A stretch of 64,000 bases of DNA, from the NCBI RefSeq assembly GCF_005960665.1, contig NZ_CP040676.1:506501-570500 (forward strand), read 5' to 3'. Origin of the DNA: Exiguobacterium mexicanum. Its GTDB lineage: Bacteria; Bacillota; Bacilli; Exiguobacteriales; Exiguobacteriaceae. The notes beneath the pieces were generated by a model. The model saw only the letters and a program-made list of their open reading frames with translations, was not told where the DNA came from and ran no database searches. Both the position numbers and the translations under genes were made by a program. Of this stretch, positions 24,641-33,351 are shown in pieces. The number at the start of each line of letters is the position of its first letter. Within the stretch, counting starts at the first letter, position 1.

Positions 24641-24982
24641 GCGATGACACCTTCCTTTATAAACATAGATGATATGCCTATTCCTCATATGAGGAAGGGG
24701 TAAACAATAATTGACCAGGTTTAGAAGTGGAAATCGGGAATTGAATGATGAGCCCTTATTTAAGATGACTCTAAATCGATGAATACAAGGTGACTTCCCT
24801 TGATTGTGAGCTGCAACCATTGCGTATATGAACAGTTCGTCAAAGACTACAAGTTTATTCTTAATGTGTTCACTCCATTCAACGTTTGTCATGAGTGAAC
24901 GAGACGATTCGCCATTTCATATACGGTAAGAACGCGAGCGTGTCTTCAATCGTATGTTTTAAACATATGGTATCGATAAAAA
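24641..24982. other. Intergenic region upstream of the trypsin-like gene
   Basis: I see no supported gene in these 340 bases. They hold the 5' region of the minus-strand protease gene with a perfect palindrome (24681-24696), and otherwise AT-rich sequence. An in-frame extension of the protease runs to 24892 but shows no RBS and no sensible protein. Confidence 0.5.
24681..24696. promoter_or_regulatory. 16-bp palindrome, possible operator
   Basis: TTCCTCATATGAGGAA is a perfect palindrome 41 bases upstream of the start of the trypsin-like gene, where an operator would be expected. No T run follows, so it is not a terminator. Confidence 0.4.
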
Positions 24983-25014
24983 ACACGCCTGACCTCATGT
25001 GAGGACAGGCGTGT
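24983..25014 (-). terminator. Terminator of the second NlpC/P60 gene
   Basis: ACACGCCTGACCTCA pairs with TGAGGACAGGCGTGT (one mismatch), and the minus strand continues into TTTTTT. Confidence 0.85.
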
Positions 25015-25019
25015 GTGAA

Positions 25020-27074
25020 TTAAAGTGACTTGTAGCCGAGGAAATGGGGACGCCACTGCGGATCGTAAATTGAATTGATTTGAAGCATCTCACCACCGGC
25101 ATGGATGAACGTCTCGTTGTCGAGCATGATGCCGATATGTGACGGGCCGTTGCGATACGTCCCATGGAAGAAGATGATGTCGCCTCGTTTTCCGCTCGAA
25201 ATGCTCGTCCGGCGGTTCTTGAAATGGTTGCTTTGCCAATAGCCGCTCACGTTCGTTCGTCCGCCGACTTTCCCGGCTTGGTTGGTCGCGTAATGGATGA
25301 GACCCGAGCAATCGAAGCCCCCATTGAGCGGAGACTGCGAGCCCCACGTGTAAGGCGTGCCGAGATGCTTCGCGGCTGCCGCAATCATGCGCTCGGCCTG
25401 CTTATTGCCGCGTGATGCGAGTAACGGATCCGATTTCACTCGAATGTCCTGTTTCTTGACGTAAACCGGGCTCCAACTATATTGAATCAAATACGAGTCG
25501 CCGTGAAGGGAACGGGGATAGACCCGTCGATTCGAGTCGAGGTAGCCGATCGGTTTTGTATCAAACGGATTCGCATAGAACGGTGTCCGTTTGGCCGTGT
25601 GGTAATGGGCTTTGACGTTCACGGCCTTCGCCGCGACCGCCTTCGGCTTCGTCTTGGCGATATACGGATTTAACACGTACACCTTCTTACCAGAGGCGAG
25701 TCGGACCTGCCAAAAGTCCGCATCGATGGAGCGGAGTCCGACGAGTTTGGCGCCACGCGCTAACTGACCGGCTGGACGAGTGTAGGCGATATCGCTCGTG
25801 AAGTACGGCGTGCCGCTGAGTTGTGTATAGAACACGGTCCCGACTTTCGGTTTCGGGAGTGGCTTGTTTAGACTCAAGTAAGCCGTGGCGACGAAGCGGT
25901 AGCTCGTCCCGATTTTGACGCGCGTGTAATAACCGCTCGTCCCGTACGTCTCGATCAATCGTCCGCGATTGAACTCGGCCACTTGTTTAGACGAGGTGGA
26001 AGCGGTCTGATACACTTCGACCTCATCGAACTTGACGTAACGTTTCCCCGTCGCGTCATAGAGAGGTGGTTTCTTCGTGCTCGTCAGGCTGGTTGCGACA
26101 AATCGGTATTGGCCGCCCGTGAACACGCGTGTGTACTTCCCGTGTGTCCCGTATATGTTGACGAGTGACCCACGTTTCAATGTACCGACTTGTTTGAACG
26201 ACTCGCTGTAAAGCGGGGCTGATTTTGTGATATAACGCTGGCCGGTCTTCAGTGGGGCCGGCTTGGTCGTGCTCGTATGGTTCGTTTGAACGAATCGATA
26301 CTGTCCGCCCGTAAAGACGCGTGAGCGGTTCCCGACTTCCCCGTACATGCTAATCCGTTGGCCACGTTTGACGGTCCCAACGATCGTGTTTTCACTCGCA
26401 TCCGCGTAAAGTGATGTATCTTTCGTGATGAAGCGTTCAGCTGTCTTGATCGGGCGACTGAGTGTCGCGCTCATCGCCACATACTGATAAGTGTCTCCTG
26501 AGCGAATCCGGTAATAGCCATTCTTTGTCTGCCCGAACACGGTGATCGTCTGTCCGAATTGAACGTTACTGACGACCGATCCGATACGTGGTGTGGCGTA
26601 AACATTCGTCTTTGCTTTGACATACCGTGTCTCCGCGGCAAGCGCAGGAGCGGTATCAGCGAGTACGGTACGTTTGATGAATCGTGGCGTCTCTCCGACG
26701 ACGCGAAGGAGGGTGGACTCGTCGCCTAAATCGTAGACGCTCACGTTCGTACCATACGACAAAAACTCGACCGCGTTCCCTGCTTCATCCAACAGGTCCG
26801 TTTCAGCGATGACGGTTTTCATGACCGGTTCGACGAGGACCTCGTTCGACACGTAACCGGTTTGTTCATCTGCCGATACGTGGGCATGGGTATCGGACCG
26901 ATTGAGGACGGTGACGGTCGTGCCTTTTGGTAACACGGTCAAGCTGTCGCTATCTTCCATCGACACGAGGAGTGGTGTGTCGGCCTTGAGCAAGCGTGTG
27001 GTCGCCTCTGCAGAGACGGAAGCCACCCATAAAAAACTGAATAAGATAAGCAAACTGAATAAGCGTTTATACAT
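25020..27074 (-). CDS. Secreted multi-SH3 NlpC/P60 cell-wall endopeptidase
   Basis: This 684-residue exported protein has a signal peptide ending near ASVSAEA (about 23). It then has about nine or ten SH3-like repeats of 50-60 residues, many with the signature RYITK-x-APLY and YTRVFTGGQYRFVA. The NlpC/P60 domain (566-684) has Cys589 in FDCSGL, His646 in SHIGI and His658 in FIHAG. The catalytic domain is close to that of the protein at 9.6 kb, but there is no LysM; the long SH3 array should do the wall binding. GAGGTG lies six bases before the ATG at 27074. Confidence 0.9.
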   Translation of the reverse strand: MYKRLFSLLILFSFLWVASVSAEATTRLLKADTPLLVSMEDSDSLTVLPKGTTVTVLNRSDTHAHVSADEQTGYVSNEVLVEPVMKTVIAETDLLDEAGNAVEFLSYGTNVSVYDLGDESTLLRVVGETPRFIKRTVLADTAPALAAETRYVKAKTNVYATPRIGSVVSNVQFGQTITVFGQTKNGYYRIRSGDTYQYVAMSATLSRPIKTAERFITKDTSLYADASENTIVGTVKRGQRISMYGEVGNRSRVFTGGQYRFVQTNHTSTTKPAPLKTGQRYITKSAPLYSESFKQVGTLKRGSLVNIYGTHGKYTRVFTGGQYRFVATSLTSTKKPPLYDATGKRYVKFDEVEVYQTASTSSKQVAEFNRGRLIETYGTSGYYTRVKIGTSYRFVATAYLSLNKPLPKPKVGTVFYTQLSGTPYFTSDIAYTRPAGQLARGAKLVGLRSIDADFWQVRLASGKKVYVLNPYIAKTKPKAVAAKAVNVKAHYHTAKRTPFYANPFDTKPIGYLDSNRRVYPRSLHGDSYLIQYSWSPVYVKKQDIRVKSDPLLASRGNKQAERMIAAAAKHLGTPYTWGSQSPLNGGFDCSGLIHYATNQAGKVGGRTNVSGYWQSNHFKNRRTSISSGKRGDIIFFHGTYRNGPSHIGIMLDNETFIHAGGEMLQINSIYDPQWRPHFLGYKSL

Positions 27075-27217
27075 ATGTAGCACCTCAGGTCTATAGTTTC
27101 ATCTGTTATTATATCGACTTAGAAAAGGAAAATGTTAGAAAATGAGGCAGGACATTGTATCTTGTTTACGATTTGCCATGCTAGAATAACAAAAAGCATG
27201 TAGAAAGCAGGGGAACC

Positions 27218-27778
27218 ATGAAATTTATAGTCTTATTCGGTCCACAAGCCGTCGGCAAGATGACGGTCGGGCAAGAACTCGCCAGTATTACCGACTTAAA
27301 GCTGTTCCATAACCATATGACGATTGATCTCGTCAGTCCGTTCTTCAGTTACGGGACACCGGAAGGGCGTCGGCTCGTCCAGCTGTTTCGCCATGAGCTG
27401 TTCGGCGCGGTCGCGAAAAGTGATTTGGACGGGATGATCTTCACGTTCGTCTGGGCGTTCGATTTAGAAGAGGACTGGGCGTATATCAAACAAGTGACCG
27501 ACCTGTTCGAGTCGAACGGGGCCGACATCTATTATGTCGAGCTCGAAGCGGACATCGAAGAGCGCCTCATTCGCAACCAAACGGAGAACCGGTTGACCCA
27601 TAAGCCGACGAAGCGGGACATCGCCTGGTCGGAAGGTGAGTTGAAGCAGACGGCGACGCTATACCGATTGAACTCACAGGACGGGGAACTCGACGTCGAC
27701 AACTACTTGCGCATCAACAACACATATCTCGATGCGGCGACGGTCGCCGAACGAATCAAACAACATTTCCAGCTATGA
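27218..27778 (+). CDS. P-loop kinase-like ATPase
   Basis: This 186-residue protein has a Walker A motif GPQAVGKMT (8-16) and the overall pattern of small nucleotide or shikimate-kinase-like P-loop proteins (AAA_18/33-like). A DLDGMIFTFVW strand (Walker B position) and the segment YVELEADIEERLIRNQTENRLTHKPTKRD, an Arg-rich lid, follow. It probably phosphorylates a small molecule; the substrate is unknown. CAGGGGAACC precedes the ATG. It is a single gene with a terminator. Confidence 0.75.
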   Translation: MKFIVLFGPQAVGKMTVGQELASITDLKLFHNHMTIDLVSPFFSYGTPEGRRLVQLFRHELFGAVAKSDLDGMIFTFVWAFDLEEDWAYIKQVTDLFESNGADIYYVELEADIEERLIRNQTENRLTHKPTKRDIAWSEGELKQTATLYRLNSQDGELDVDNYLRINNTYLDAATVAERIKQHFQL

Positions 27779-27805
27779 CGAAAACGAGTCTATTAGGAAA
27801 GACGA

Positions 27806-27852
27806 GTGAGAATCATTGCCATGAATAGAATGATTTTCACTTTTCTTTCTTT
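27806..27852 (+). terminator. Terminator after the P-loop kinase gene
   Basis: GTGAGAATCATT pairs with AATGATTTTCAC, followed by TTTTC and more T runs. Confidence 0.75.
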
Positions 27853-28129
27853 TTTTCGGCTTAACCTCAAAAAATCTCTTTTTATTAAAAAACGACGAAA
27901 CTACGCCCGTTTCTAAACGGTTTGGACGAGGACCCGGCGTAAGTGGGTAATGAATCGCCACGACCTTTTTTGGGTATAAATACCTAGAAAGTGTAGATGT
28001 GGGTAGTTCAATGCAATTACCGAATTTAAGACTAAGTAGTTTGCTATTCTAATGGTGATAGGAAAGGATTAAACACATATTCATGAATTAGGATTCGATT
28101 GTTGTTTATAAAAAAGAGGAGGGTTCACG
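27853..28129. other. AT-rich gap before the TnpB relic
   Basis: No gene is supported here. The sequence becomes markedly AT-rich compared with its left neighbour, consistent with the left flank of the IS200/IS605-type relic. I could not define an element end. Confidence 0.4.
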
Positions 28130-29248
28130 TTGACATATTTTGTTGTGGAATTTCCAACGATATCAGAAATATATAAAAATAATGTGTTAAATAACCGTTT
28201 CGAAATTGGGCGTAACATCTACAACAGCCTTGCCAATATAACCCTCAAGCGTTACAAGGAAATGATTAAAACCCAACATTATCGACAGGCACTAGAGCTG
28301 CATAAGACTAATAAACGTGAAGCGAATGAAGCCCTTTAAAGAATTGTGTGAGGAATATCGTCTTTCAGAATATGAGTTCCACAAAGATGTTAAGCCTATG
28401 CAACATCACTTTAAAAAAATATCGACTCCAACACTTCTCAGAAGATTGCTACTCGATTATGGAAAGCTTTTGATGAGTTATTGTATGGTAATGGGAAACA
28501 AATTCACTTCAAGAAATTCGGTGAATTTAATTCCTTAGAAGGAAAGACGAATAAAGCAGGCATCCGATACAAGGATGGGTATTTGTTATGGAATGGTTTA
28601 TCACTTCAAGTCATTTGTGATCAAAACAATTCTTACGAACTCGAGGCTTTTCAAAATGATATTGCTTATTGCAGGGTTGTGAGAAAGTGGGTTCGTAAAA
28701 AGTATAAATTTTATGTCCAAATTGTTTTTAAAGGGATACCGCCAGCTAAACGGAATAAAGAAACGGGACACTTCAAACGAACTACTGGTTCGGGTGACGT
28801 TGGATTGGACATTGGTCTGAGCACACTTGCAATTGTCAGTGAGAAAAAAGTGAAACTGCTGGTGTTGGCCGATCGAGTCCGTTCTTTTGAAAGTGAAAAA
28901 CGGCTGCTTCTACGGAAAATGGATCGTTCCAGACGTGCAATGAACCCGTCGTATTTCAATCCCGATGGAACCGTTGAGTCTATTCGGAACAAAGAATGGC
29001 AAAAATCCAAGCATTACTTATCCTATCAAGGAAAACTTCGAGAAATCTATCGAAAACAGGCAGCAGTTCGCAAATATCAACACGAATGTCTGGCAAACGA
29101 AATTGTCGCAATGGGTGATAAAATTTATGTTGAGACCATGAATTTCGAGACGGTGACCGAGGACGCCTCTGGACGTACGATTGAATATTCACGGTCCTAC
29201 TTTAGAGGGGATAAGACGAGCTTCGTCATCGAGCGGAGCTATTCTTGA
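28130..29248 (+). pseudogene. TnpB (IS605 OrfB-type) gene with two frameshifts and a lost C-terminus
   Basis: Three pieces form one TnpB-like protein. The first begins at a TTG with RBS GAGGAGG and contains NNRFEIGRNIYNSLAN. The second starts near 28327, where an extra G breaks the frame (AAT-G-AAGCCC). The third resumes after an A run near 28415 that seems one A short. The third piece holds the RuvC motif GLDIGLSTLAIV and the second acidic site VETMNFE. The frame ends before the zinc finger and third RuvC motif. It is therefore inactive. AT content is far above that of its neighbours, a sign of separate origin. No TnpA gene is nearby. Confidence 0.8.
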
Positions 29249-29250
29249 AC

Positions 29251-29276
29251 ACGCCACAGTCTGGCGTATTTTTTTG
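29251..29276 (+). terminator. Terminator after the TnpB relic
   Basis: ACGCCA and TGGCGT pair around CAGTC and are followed by ATTTTTTTG. Confidence 0.7.
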
Positions 29277-29379
29277 TATGGATTAAAGGGGTTTCGCATC
29301 CGGCAGCCATGGATGTCTCTCATTCATTGAAACGAGAAGCTATGTTGCGTACAGTTAGAAGTAGAAAGGTGGGGGTAGG

Positions 29380-29598
29380 ATGTTATTCAAAAAGAAAACA
29401 GCAGAAGAAGCGGCAGGATCGAAACGGTTTCACGTCAAGTTGACGGAACAACTGCCGGAACTTGGACAAATCACCATCCTCGTCGATACGGACACCGGCG
29501 TGAACTATATCCAGACGTGGGTCGGGACAGGTGGAGGCATCACTCCGCTACTCGATGCGAATGGTGATGTTGTGGTCGAGGAAGGGTACCGATCGTGA
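29380..29598 (+). CDS. DUF6440-like small protein
   Basis: This 72-residue protein has the pattern ITILVDTDTGVNYIQTW, then GGGITPLLDANGDVVV, which fits the DUF6440 family of short beta-rich Firmicute proteins. A charged start (MLFKKKTAEEAAGSKRF) precedes it. GTGGGGGTAGG is the RBS. The stop overlaps the acetyltransferase start, so both form one unit. The function is unknown. Confidence 0.65.
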   Translation: MLFKKKTAEEAAGSKRFHVKLTEQLPELGQITILVDTDTGVNYIQTWVGTGGGITPLLDANGDVVVEEGYRS

Positions 29599-30131
29599 TG
29601 TCACTCAGCACCAATCGGCTGACGTTACGGCGGGTGACAGCGGACGATGCGCCACACCTGTTGGCATATTTATCGAAACCTGAGGTCGTCCGCCATATGG
29701 GACTCGACCCGTTCACGTCGTTAGAGGATGCGTTAGAAGAGATTGCCTGGTACGATTCGATTATCGAGGAAGGGACAGGTGTCCGCTGGGGAATCACGTT
29801 GACCGGGCAAGACGAGGTCATCGGCAGTTGCGGATTTTTGAACGTGTCAGCGAAGCACCAGCGAGCCGAAATCGGGTTTGAGCTCAGCTCGAATCATTGG
29901 GGAAGAGGCATTGCCGGTGAGGCGCTCCGCGCGGTCGTTCGTCATGGGTTCACACAACTCGGGTTCCATCGTATCGAGGCGCTCGTCGAGCCGGCGAATA
30001 CCGCGTCACAACAGCTACTCGAGCGGGTCGGATTTACGCGAGAAGGGTTGCTGCGGGGGTATGAGTTCACACGCGGAAAGTACGACGATTTATATATGTA
30101 TTCATTGCTTGAGACAGACAGCATGACATGA
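29598..30131 (+). CDS. GNAT acetyltransferase, RimJ/RimL-like
   Basis: This protein of 177 residues belongs to the GNAT_3 group (RimJ/RimL, YdaF-like). The start TNRLTLRRVTADDA, the strand VIGSCGFLNVSAKHQRAEIGFEL, the acetyl-CoA loop NHWGRGIAGEAL and the end RVGFTREGLLRGYEF-GKYDDLYMYSLL are all typical. It transfers an acetyl group from acetyl-CoA to an amine, perhaps a protein N-terminus. The target is unknown. A GTG one codon upstream is an alternative start. Confidence 0.85.
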   Translation: MSLSTNRLTLRRVTADDAPHLLAYLSKPEVVRHMGLDPFTSLEDALEEIAWYDSIIEEGTGVRWGITLTGQDEVIGSCGFLNVSAKHQRAEIGFELSSNHWGRGIAGEALRAVVRHGFTQLGFHRIEALVEPANTASQQLLERVGFTREGLLRGYEFTRGKYDDLYMYSLLETDSMT

Positions 30132-30146
30132 TGGAGGACGACGCCG

Positions 30147-30851
30147 ATGCAGATTATTGAATTCAAAAACGTGAGTCATGGAGACATTTTACATAACGTG
30201 ACGGGTTATTTTCGGGAAGGACGGATCACGACGTTCGTCGGTCCGAGCGGTGCCGGCAAGACGACGTGCCTGAAGCACATCAACGGTCTGTTATCACCGG
30301 ACGCCGGCGCGATTTACTTCAAAGGGGAGAACATCGATTCGATCGACGTTATCGAACTGCGCCAACGTGTCGGTATGGCGTTCCAAAGTGCGCCGATGAT
30401 TGATGGCACGGTGTACGACAACATGAACCTGCCGAAAGCCATCTTCGGCGAGACGCTCGAACGGGAACGGGCGGCGGACCTGTTGCAGAAAGTCGACTTG
30501 GGCGGGATCTCGCTCGACCAACCGATCAAGACGTTGTCGGGCGGGGAACGGAGTCGTGTCGCCATTGCCCGGACGCTCGTCAACAAGCCGGACGTGCTGT
30601 TATTGGACGAGATTACGGCGAGCCTCGACTATCGGACCGTGAAAGAGATTGAGCGGTTGATTGTGAGACTGCAAAAAGACTTCGGGGTCACCGTCGTCTG
30701 GATTACGCACGACCTCGATCAAGCCCGTCGTGTCAGTGATGACATGTGGTTCTTGCGAAACGGGGAACTGATTGAGTTCGGCGACGCGACGTTCATCGAT
30801 GAGTCGGACAACCCGATGATCGGTCGTTTCGTGAGGGGGGAAGAACTATGA
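30147..30851 (+). CDS. fetA: ABC transporter ATPase, FetA-like
   Basis: This 234-residue ATPase has Walker A GPSGAGKTT (about 32-40), the signature LSGGERSRVA, Walker B VLLLDEITASLD and switch His in WITHDLDQ. It overlaps the UPF0014 permease gene by ATGA. In E. coli this pair (FetA/FetB, formerly YbbL/YbbM) exports iron and aids oxidative-stress resistance. GGAGGACGACGCCG precedes the ATG. A Fur-like box is not seen directly upstream. Confidence 0.85.
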   Translation: MQIIEFKNVSHGDILHNVTGYFREGRITTFVGPSGAGKTTCLKHINGLLSPDAGAIYFKGENIDSIDVIELRQRVGMAFQSAPMIDGTVYDNMNLPKAIFGETLERERAADLLQKVDLGGISLDQPIKTLSGGERSRVAIARTLVNKPDVLLLDEITASLDYRTVKEIERLIVRLQKDFGVTVVWITHDLDQARRVSDDMWFLRNGELIEFGDATFIDESDNPMIGRFVRGEEL

Positions 30852-31621
30852 CGTTCATCGAACTGATGACCTCGTTGGTTTTCGTCGCCATCCCGCTCGG
30901 TTTGGCGCTGTTCTTAAAACTCGGACTCGAACGCGACATCTTGATTGCGACGGTGCGGTCGATTGTTCAGTTGCTCATCATCGGCTATATTTTGACTTTC
31001 GTCTTCGAGAGCGACAGCCCGGTGTTCATGTTGCTCATGATCCTGCTCATGATCGGGGCGGCGACACAGAACATCATCAAGAAAGGGGACGGCATCCCCG
31101 GCATCACATGGATGATTCTGCTCACGCTCGTCACGGTCGAGACGTTGACGATGGGTCTCATGCTCGGACTCGGCATCATCCCGTTCGATCCAGAGAAAGT
31201 CATCCCAATCAGCGGCATGGTCATCGGGAACTGTATGGTATTGTCGCTCCTGTTCTTGAACAAGTTCAAAGACGAGGTCGAGCGGAGCGATGAAGTGATT
31301 GAGCTCATCTTGTCGTTCGGTGGCACACCGAAGGCAGCGATTGAGCGCAGTTTGAAGAGCGCCATACGCACGAGCATGATTCCGACGGTCGAGGCGCAGA
31401 AGACGATGGGGCTCGTCCAACTCCCGGGTATGATGAGCGGTCTCATCATCGGCGGGGCCGACCCGATGGAGGCGGTGCTCTATCAATTGCTCATCTTGTT
31501 CCTCATCTTGACGACCGCATCCGTCTCGGCGGTCATGGTCGGCTATCTCGCGTATCCGCGCCTGTTCAACCAAAAACTTCAGTTCGTCGGGTTGACGTAT
31601 CGAAAGGGGAAAACGACATGA
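30848..31621 (+). CDS. fetB: UPF0014 permease, FetB-like
   Basis: This 257-residue membrane protein has about seven helices and the UPF0014 signature segments: RSIVQLLIIGYIL, GMVIGNCMVLSL, EAIxxALSFGGTPK-like ELILSFGGTPKAAIERSLKSAIR, and PGMMSGLIIGGADPMEAVLYQ. It is the permease partner of the adjacent ATPase (four-base overlap). The likely role is metal export, by family; the direction is not shown by sequence alone. Confidence 0.88.
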   Translation: MTFIELMTSLVFVAIPLGLALFLKLGLERDILIATVRSIVQLLIIGYILTFVFESDSPVFMLLMILLMIGAATQNIIKKGDGIPGITWMILLTLVTVETLTMGLMLGLGIIPFDPEKVIPISGMVIGNCMVLSLLFLNKFKDEVERSDEVIELILSFGGTPKAAIERSLKSAIRTSMIPTVEAQKTMGLVQLPGMMSGLIIGGADPMEAVLYQLLILFLILTTASVSAVMVGYLAYPRLFNQKLQFVGLTYRKGKTT

Positions 31622-31980
31622 TTCAAGGCATCCATCACGTGCAAATCACGATCCCGAAAGGGGAGGAAGCCCGTGCCCGTGCATTTTATTGCGGCGTGCT
31701 CGGTCTTCCAGAAATCGAGAAGCCGGTGTCACTTCAAGGACGGGGCGGGTTTTGGCTCGAGGTCGGCGACCGTAGCGTCCACGTCGGGACCGAGGACGGG
31801 GTTGACCGACTGTCGACGAAAGGACACGTCGCCTATGCCGTGACCGATTTGGCGGAATGGGGACAGAAGCTCGAGGCGGAAGGGATTGAGCGGCTCACGG
31901 GTATCCCGATTCCTGGATTCGACCGGTTCGAGTTCCGCGACCCGTTCGGCAATCGAGTCGAGATGATTCAAGCCCTCTGA
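31618..31980 (+). CDS. Glyoxalase/VOC family protein
   Basis: This 120-residue protein has the two beta-alpha-beta-beta-beta units of the vicinal oxygen chelate fold. It starts GIHHVQITIPKGEEARARAFYCGVLGL and ends FEFRDPFGNRVEMIQ, so His5/His6 and the last Glu are candidate metal ligands. It may be a dioxygenase or resistance protein; the substrate is unknown. It overlaps the FetB-like gene by ATGA, so it is made with that exporter. Confidence 0.85.
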   Translation: MIQGIHHVQITIPKGEEARARAFYCGVLGLPEIEKPVSLQGRGGFWLEVGDRSVHVGTEDGVDRLSTKGHVAYAVTDLAEWGQKLEAEGIERLTGIPIPGFDRFEFRDPFGNRVEMIQAL

Positions 31981-31983
31981 ATG

Positions 31984-32012
31984 GAGAGTGCCCGCTGTGG
32001 GTGCTCTTTTTT
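31984..32012 (+). terminator. Terminator after the VOC gene
   Basis: AGAGTGCCC pairs with GGGTGCTCT (two G-T wobbles) around GCTGT and is followed by TTTTTTC. Confidence 0.7.
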
Positions 32013-32015
32013 CGT

Positions 32016-32525
32016 TCAAGAGATCCCGAACAGTTCGATGACAGCTTTCCAATTGGAAGGATAGGCGTTGCTGCCACTATGCTGGTGCAACAGTTTGCCG
32101 TGACGGTTCACGGTGAAGTTCCATTGCGTCCCGTCCATCGTGAAGCATCCTTTCTCTTCGAACACTTCAGGCCAGCGATGGGAGACGAGCGACACGAATC
32201 GCTCATGGACGCGGAAGGCATCTGTTTCGTTGTACCAACCGGAACGGGGAATCGCCGTGCTCAAGTCGAACTCTTCGCGCCAGATGATTTCCCGTTTGAC
32301 CGCGCCATCTTCAAAAAACGTGAAGGTGGACTCGTTATGGACGCCGAAGCCGCCGACCGTGAACGTGACGGTGACGGTCGGTCGTTTTTTACGGATGGCA
32401 TCGAGCGGGATGGTCGGCTCGAACGTCAATTTCGCTTCACGCGACGCTTTGAGGGCCAGCTGTTCTTCTACGGAACGCCTCGGACGAACGGATTGAAACC
32501 ATTGCTTTTTTGTGTGTTGACTCAT
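32016..32525 (-). CDS. Conserved-looking hypothetical protein
   Basis: This 169-residue soluble protein has a basic N-terminus (MSQHTKKQWFQSVRPRRS), a beta-rich middle (TVTVTFTVGGFGVHNESTFTFF) and a tail with many Trp and aromatic residues. The start at 32525 is preferred because AAGGAAG precedes it; an ATG two codons upstream touches that RBS. I do not recognise a family and can suggest no reaction. Confidence 0.55.
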   Translation of the reverse strand: MSQHTKKQWFQSVRPRRSVEEQLALKASREAKLTFEPTIPLDAIRKKRPTVTVTFTVGGFGVHNESTFTFFEDGAVKREIIWREEFDLSTAIPRSGWYNETDAFRVHERFVSLVSHRWPEVFEEKGCFTMDGTQWNFTVNRHGKLLHQHSGSNAYPSNWKAVIELFGIS

Positions 32526-32612
32526 GTTCATCTTCCTTTCACCTCATCGGATGGCTTGATTATAAGCAAAATGAACATGATGGGTATGTACAAAAATGAA
32601 CCAGGTACGATG

Positions 32613-32642
32613 AAAGGGAGTGTCGATTGGGACACTCCCTTT
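32613..32642 (-). terminator. Terminator of the SMR-DUF4440 operon
   Basis: AAAGGGAGTGTC pairs with GACACTCCCTTT, at the end of the minus-strand operon. The T run after it is short. Confidence 0.6.
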
Positions 32643-32655
32643 TGAGGTGACGTAT

Positions 32656-33009
32656 TTAGTGTCGAGAAGGCGGAACGATTGTTCCTTGATGGAACCGCAT
32701 CTTCCATTGGCCATCAACGTTCACCCAAATCGAACTGCGCAAGGCGATGCGTCCGGTGGAGTGGTCTTCGGTCCGATACGTGGCCAGGACGACGTCGTCT
32801 TGAACATTCTCCAGTGAGAAGTCGGATAAGGTGATGTGAATCTCGCCGAGGTCCATCGTGGCGGCAGATGCCGTCCGATATAACATGCGCCCCGAACTGC
32901 CGATTTCAAAAAAATCATCCGTGAGTAGACGGTGCAAGTGCTCAGGCGATGTGCGCACTTCGGTCGTCAGTAACGCCCGTTCCTGTTGTTCGATTAAGTC
33001 AGCTAGCAT
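32656..33009 (-). CDS. DUF4440 (NTF2-like) protein of the SMR operon
   Basis: This 117-residue protein has the NTF2-like DUF4440 pattern: a helix pair LADLIEQQERALLTTEVRTSPEHLHRLLTDDFFEIGSSGRML and a strand sequence ending IWVNVDGQWKMRFHQGT. It could be a small hydrolase or binding domain. The ATG at 33009 follows AGGAGGAGC and lies within the last codons of the SMR gene (11-base overlap), so it is the last gene of the TetR-SMR-SMR operon. A second DUF4440 gene is at 43.0 kb. Confidence 0.78.
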   Translation of the reverse strand: MLADLIEQQERALLTTEVRTSPEHLHRLLTDDFFEIGSSGRMLYRTASAATMDLGEIHITLSDFSLENVQDDVVLATYRTEDHSTGRIALRSSIWVNVDGQWKMRFHQGTIVPPSRH

Positions 33010-33340
33010 GTGGTTGCTCCTCCTGTTTTCCAAGATTCATGACGATGACGCCGAGTACGATAACGATCAGGCCGATGCTGTTCAAGGTCGACAGCACTTC
33101 CCCATACACGAACACCCCGATCAGCCCGGTCGCGACCGTGCCGAGCCCCGCCCAGACGCTATAGGCAATGCTGAGTGGAATGGTCTTCAAGACGATGCCC
33201 ATCAACGTGAACGAGATGGCGAAGCTGATTAAGAGAACGAGACTCGGGAACGGATTGGTGAATCCGTCCGACAGCTTCAACATCGACGTCCCGAGCACTT
33301 CGAACGCAATCGATACCAGTAAGATTCCATATGATTTCAT
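32999..33340 (-). CDS. Small multidrug resistance (SMR) transporter subunit
   Basis: This 113-residue protein has four membrane helices and the SMR pattern YGILLVSIAFEVLGTSMLKLSDGF, with the conserved proton- and drug-binding Glu in helix 1 (Glu14), followed by IAYSVWAGLGTVATGLIG in helix 3. AGGAGGGAAATC precedes the ATG. Two unequal SMR genes side by side, as here, usually form a paired heterodimeric pump (EbrAB/YkkCD type) that exports cationic compounds or guanidinium. Confidence 0.9.
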   Translation of the reverse strand: MKSYGILLVSIAFEVLGTSMLKLSDGFTNPFPSLVLLISFAISFTLMGIVLKTIPLSIAYSVWAGLGTVATGLIGVFVYGEVLSTLNSIGLIVIVLGVIVMNLGKQEEQPHAS

Positions 33341-33351
33341 GATTTCCCTCC

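Noticed and set aside
24641-24892. An N-terminal extension of the trypsin-like protein by 84 residues
   Set aside because: The zinc-ribbon start at the GTG with GGAAGG is clean, while the extension is AT-rich and crosses the palindrome in the promoter region.
28130-29248. Programmed frameshifting in the TnpB gene
   Set aside because: One shift is at an A run, which could slip, but the other is at an ordinary site and the C-terminus is missing. Decay explains all of it.
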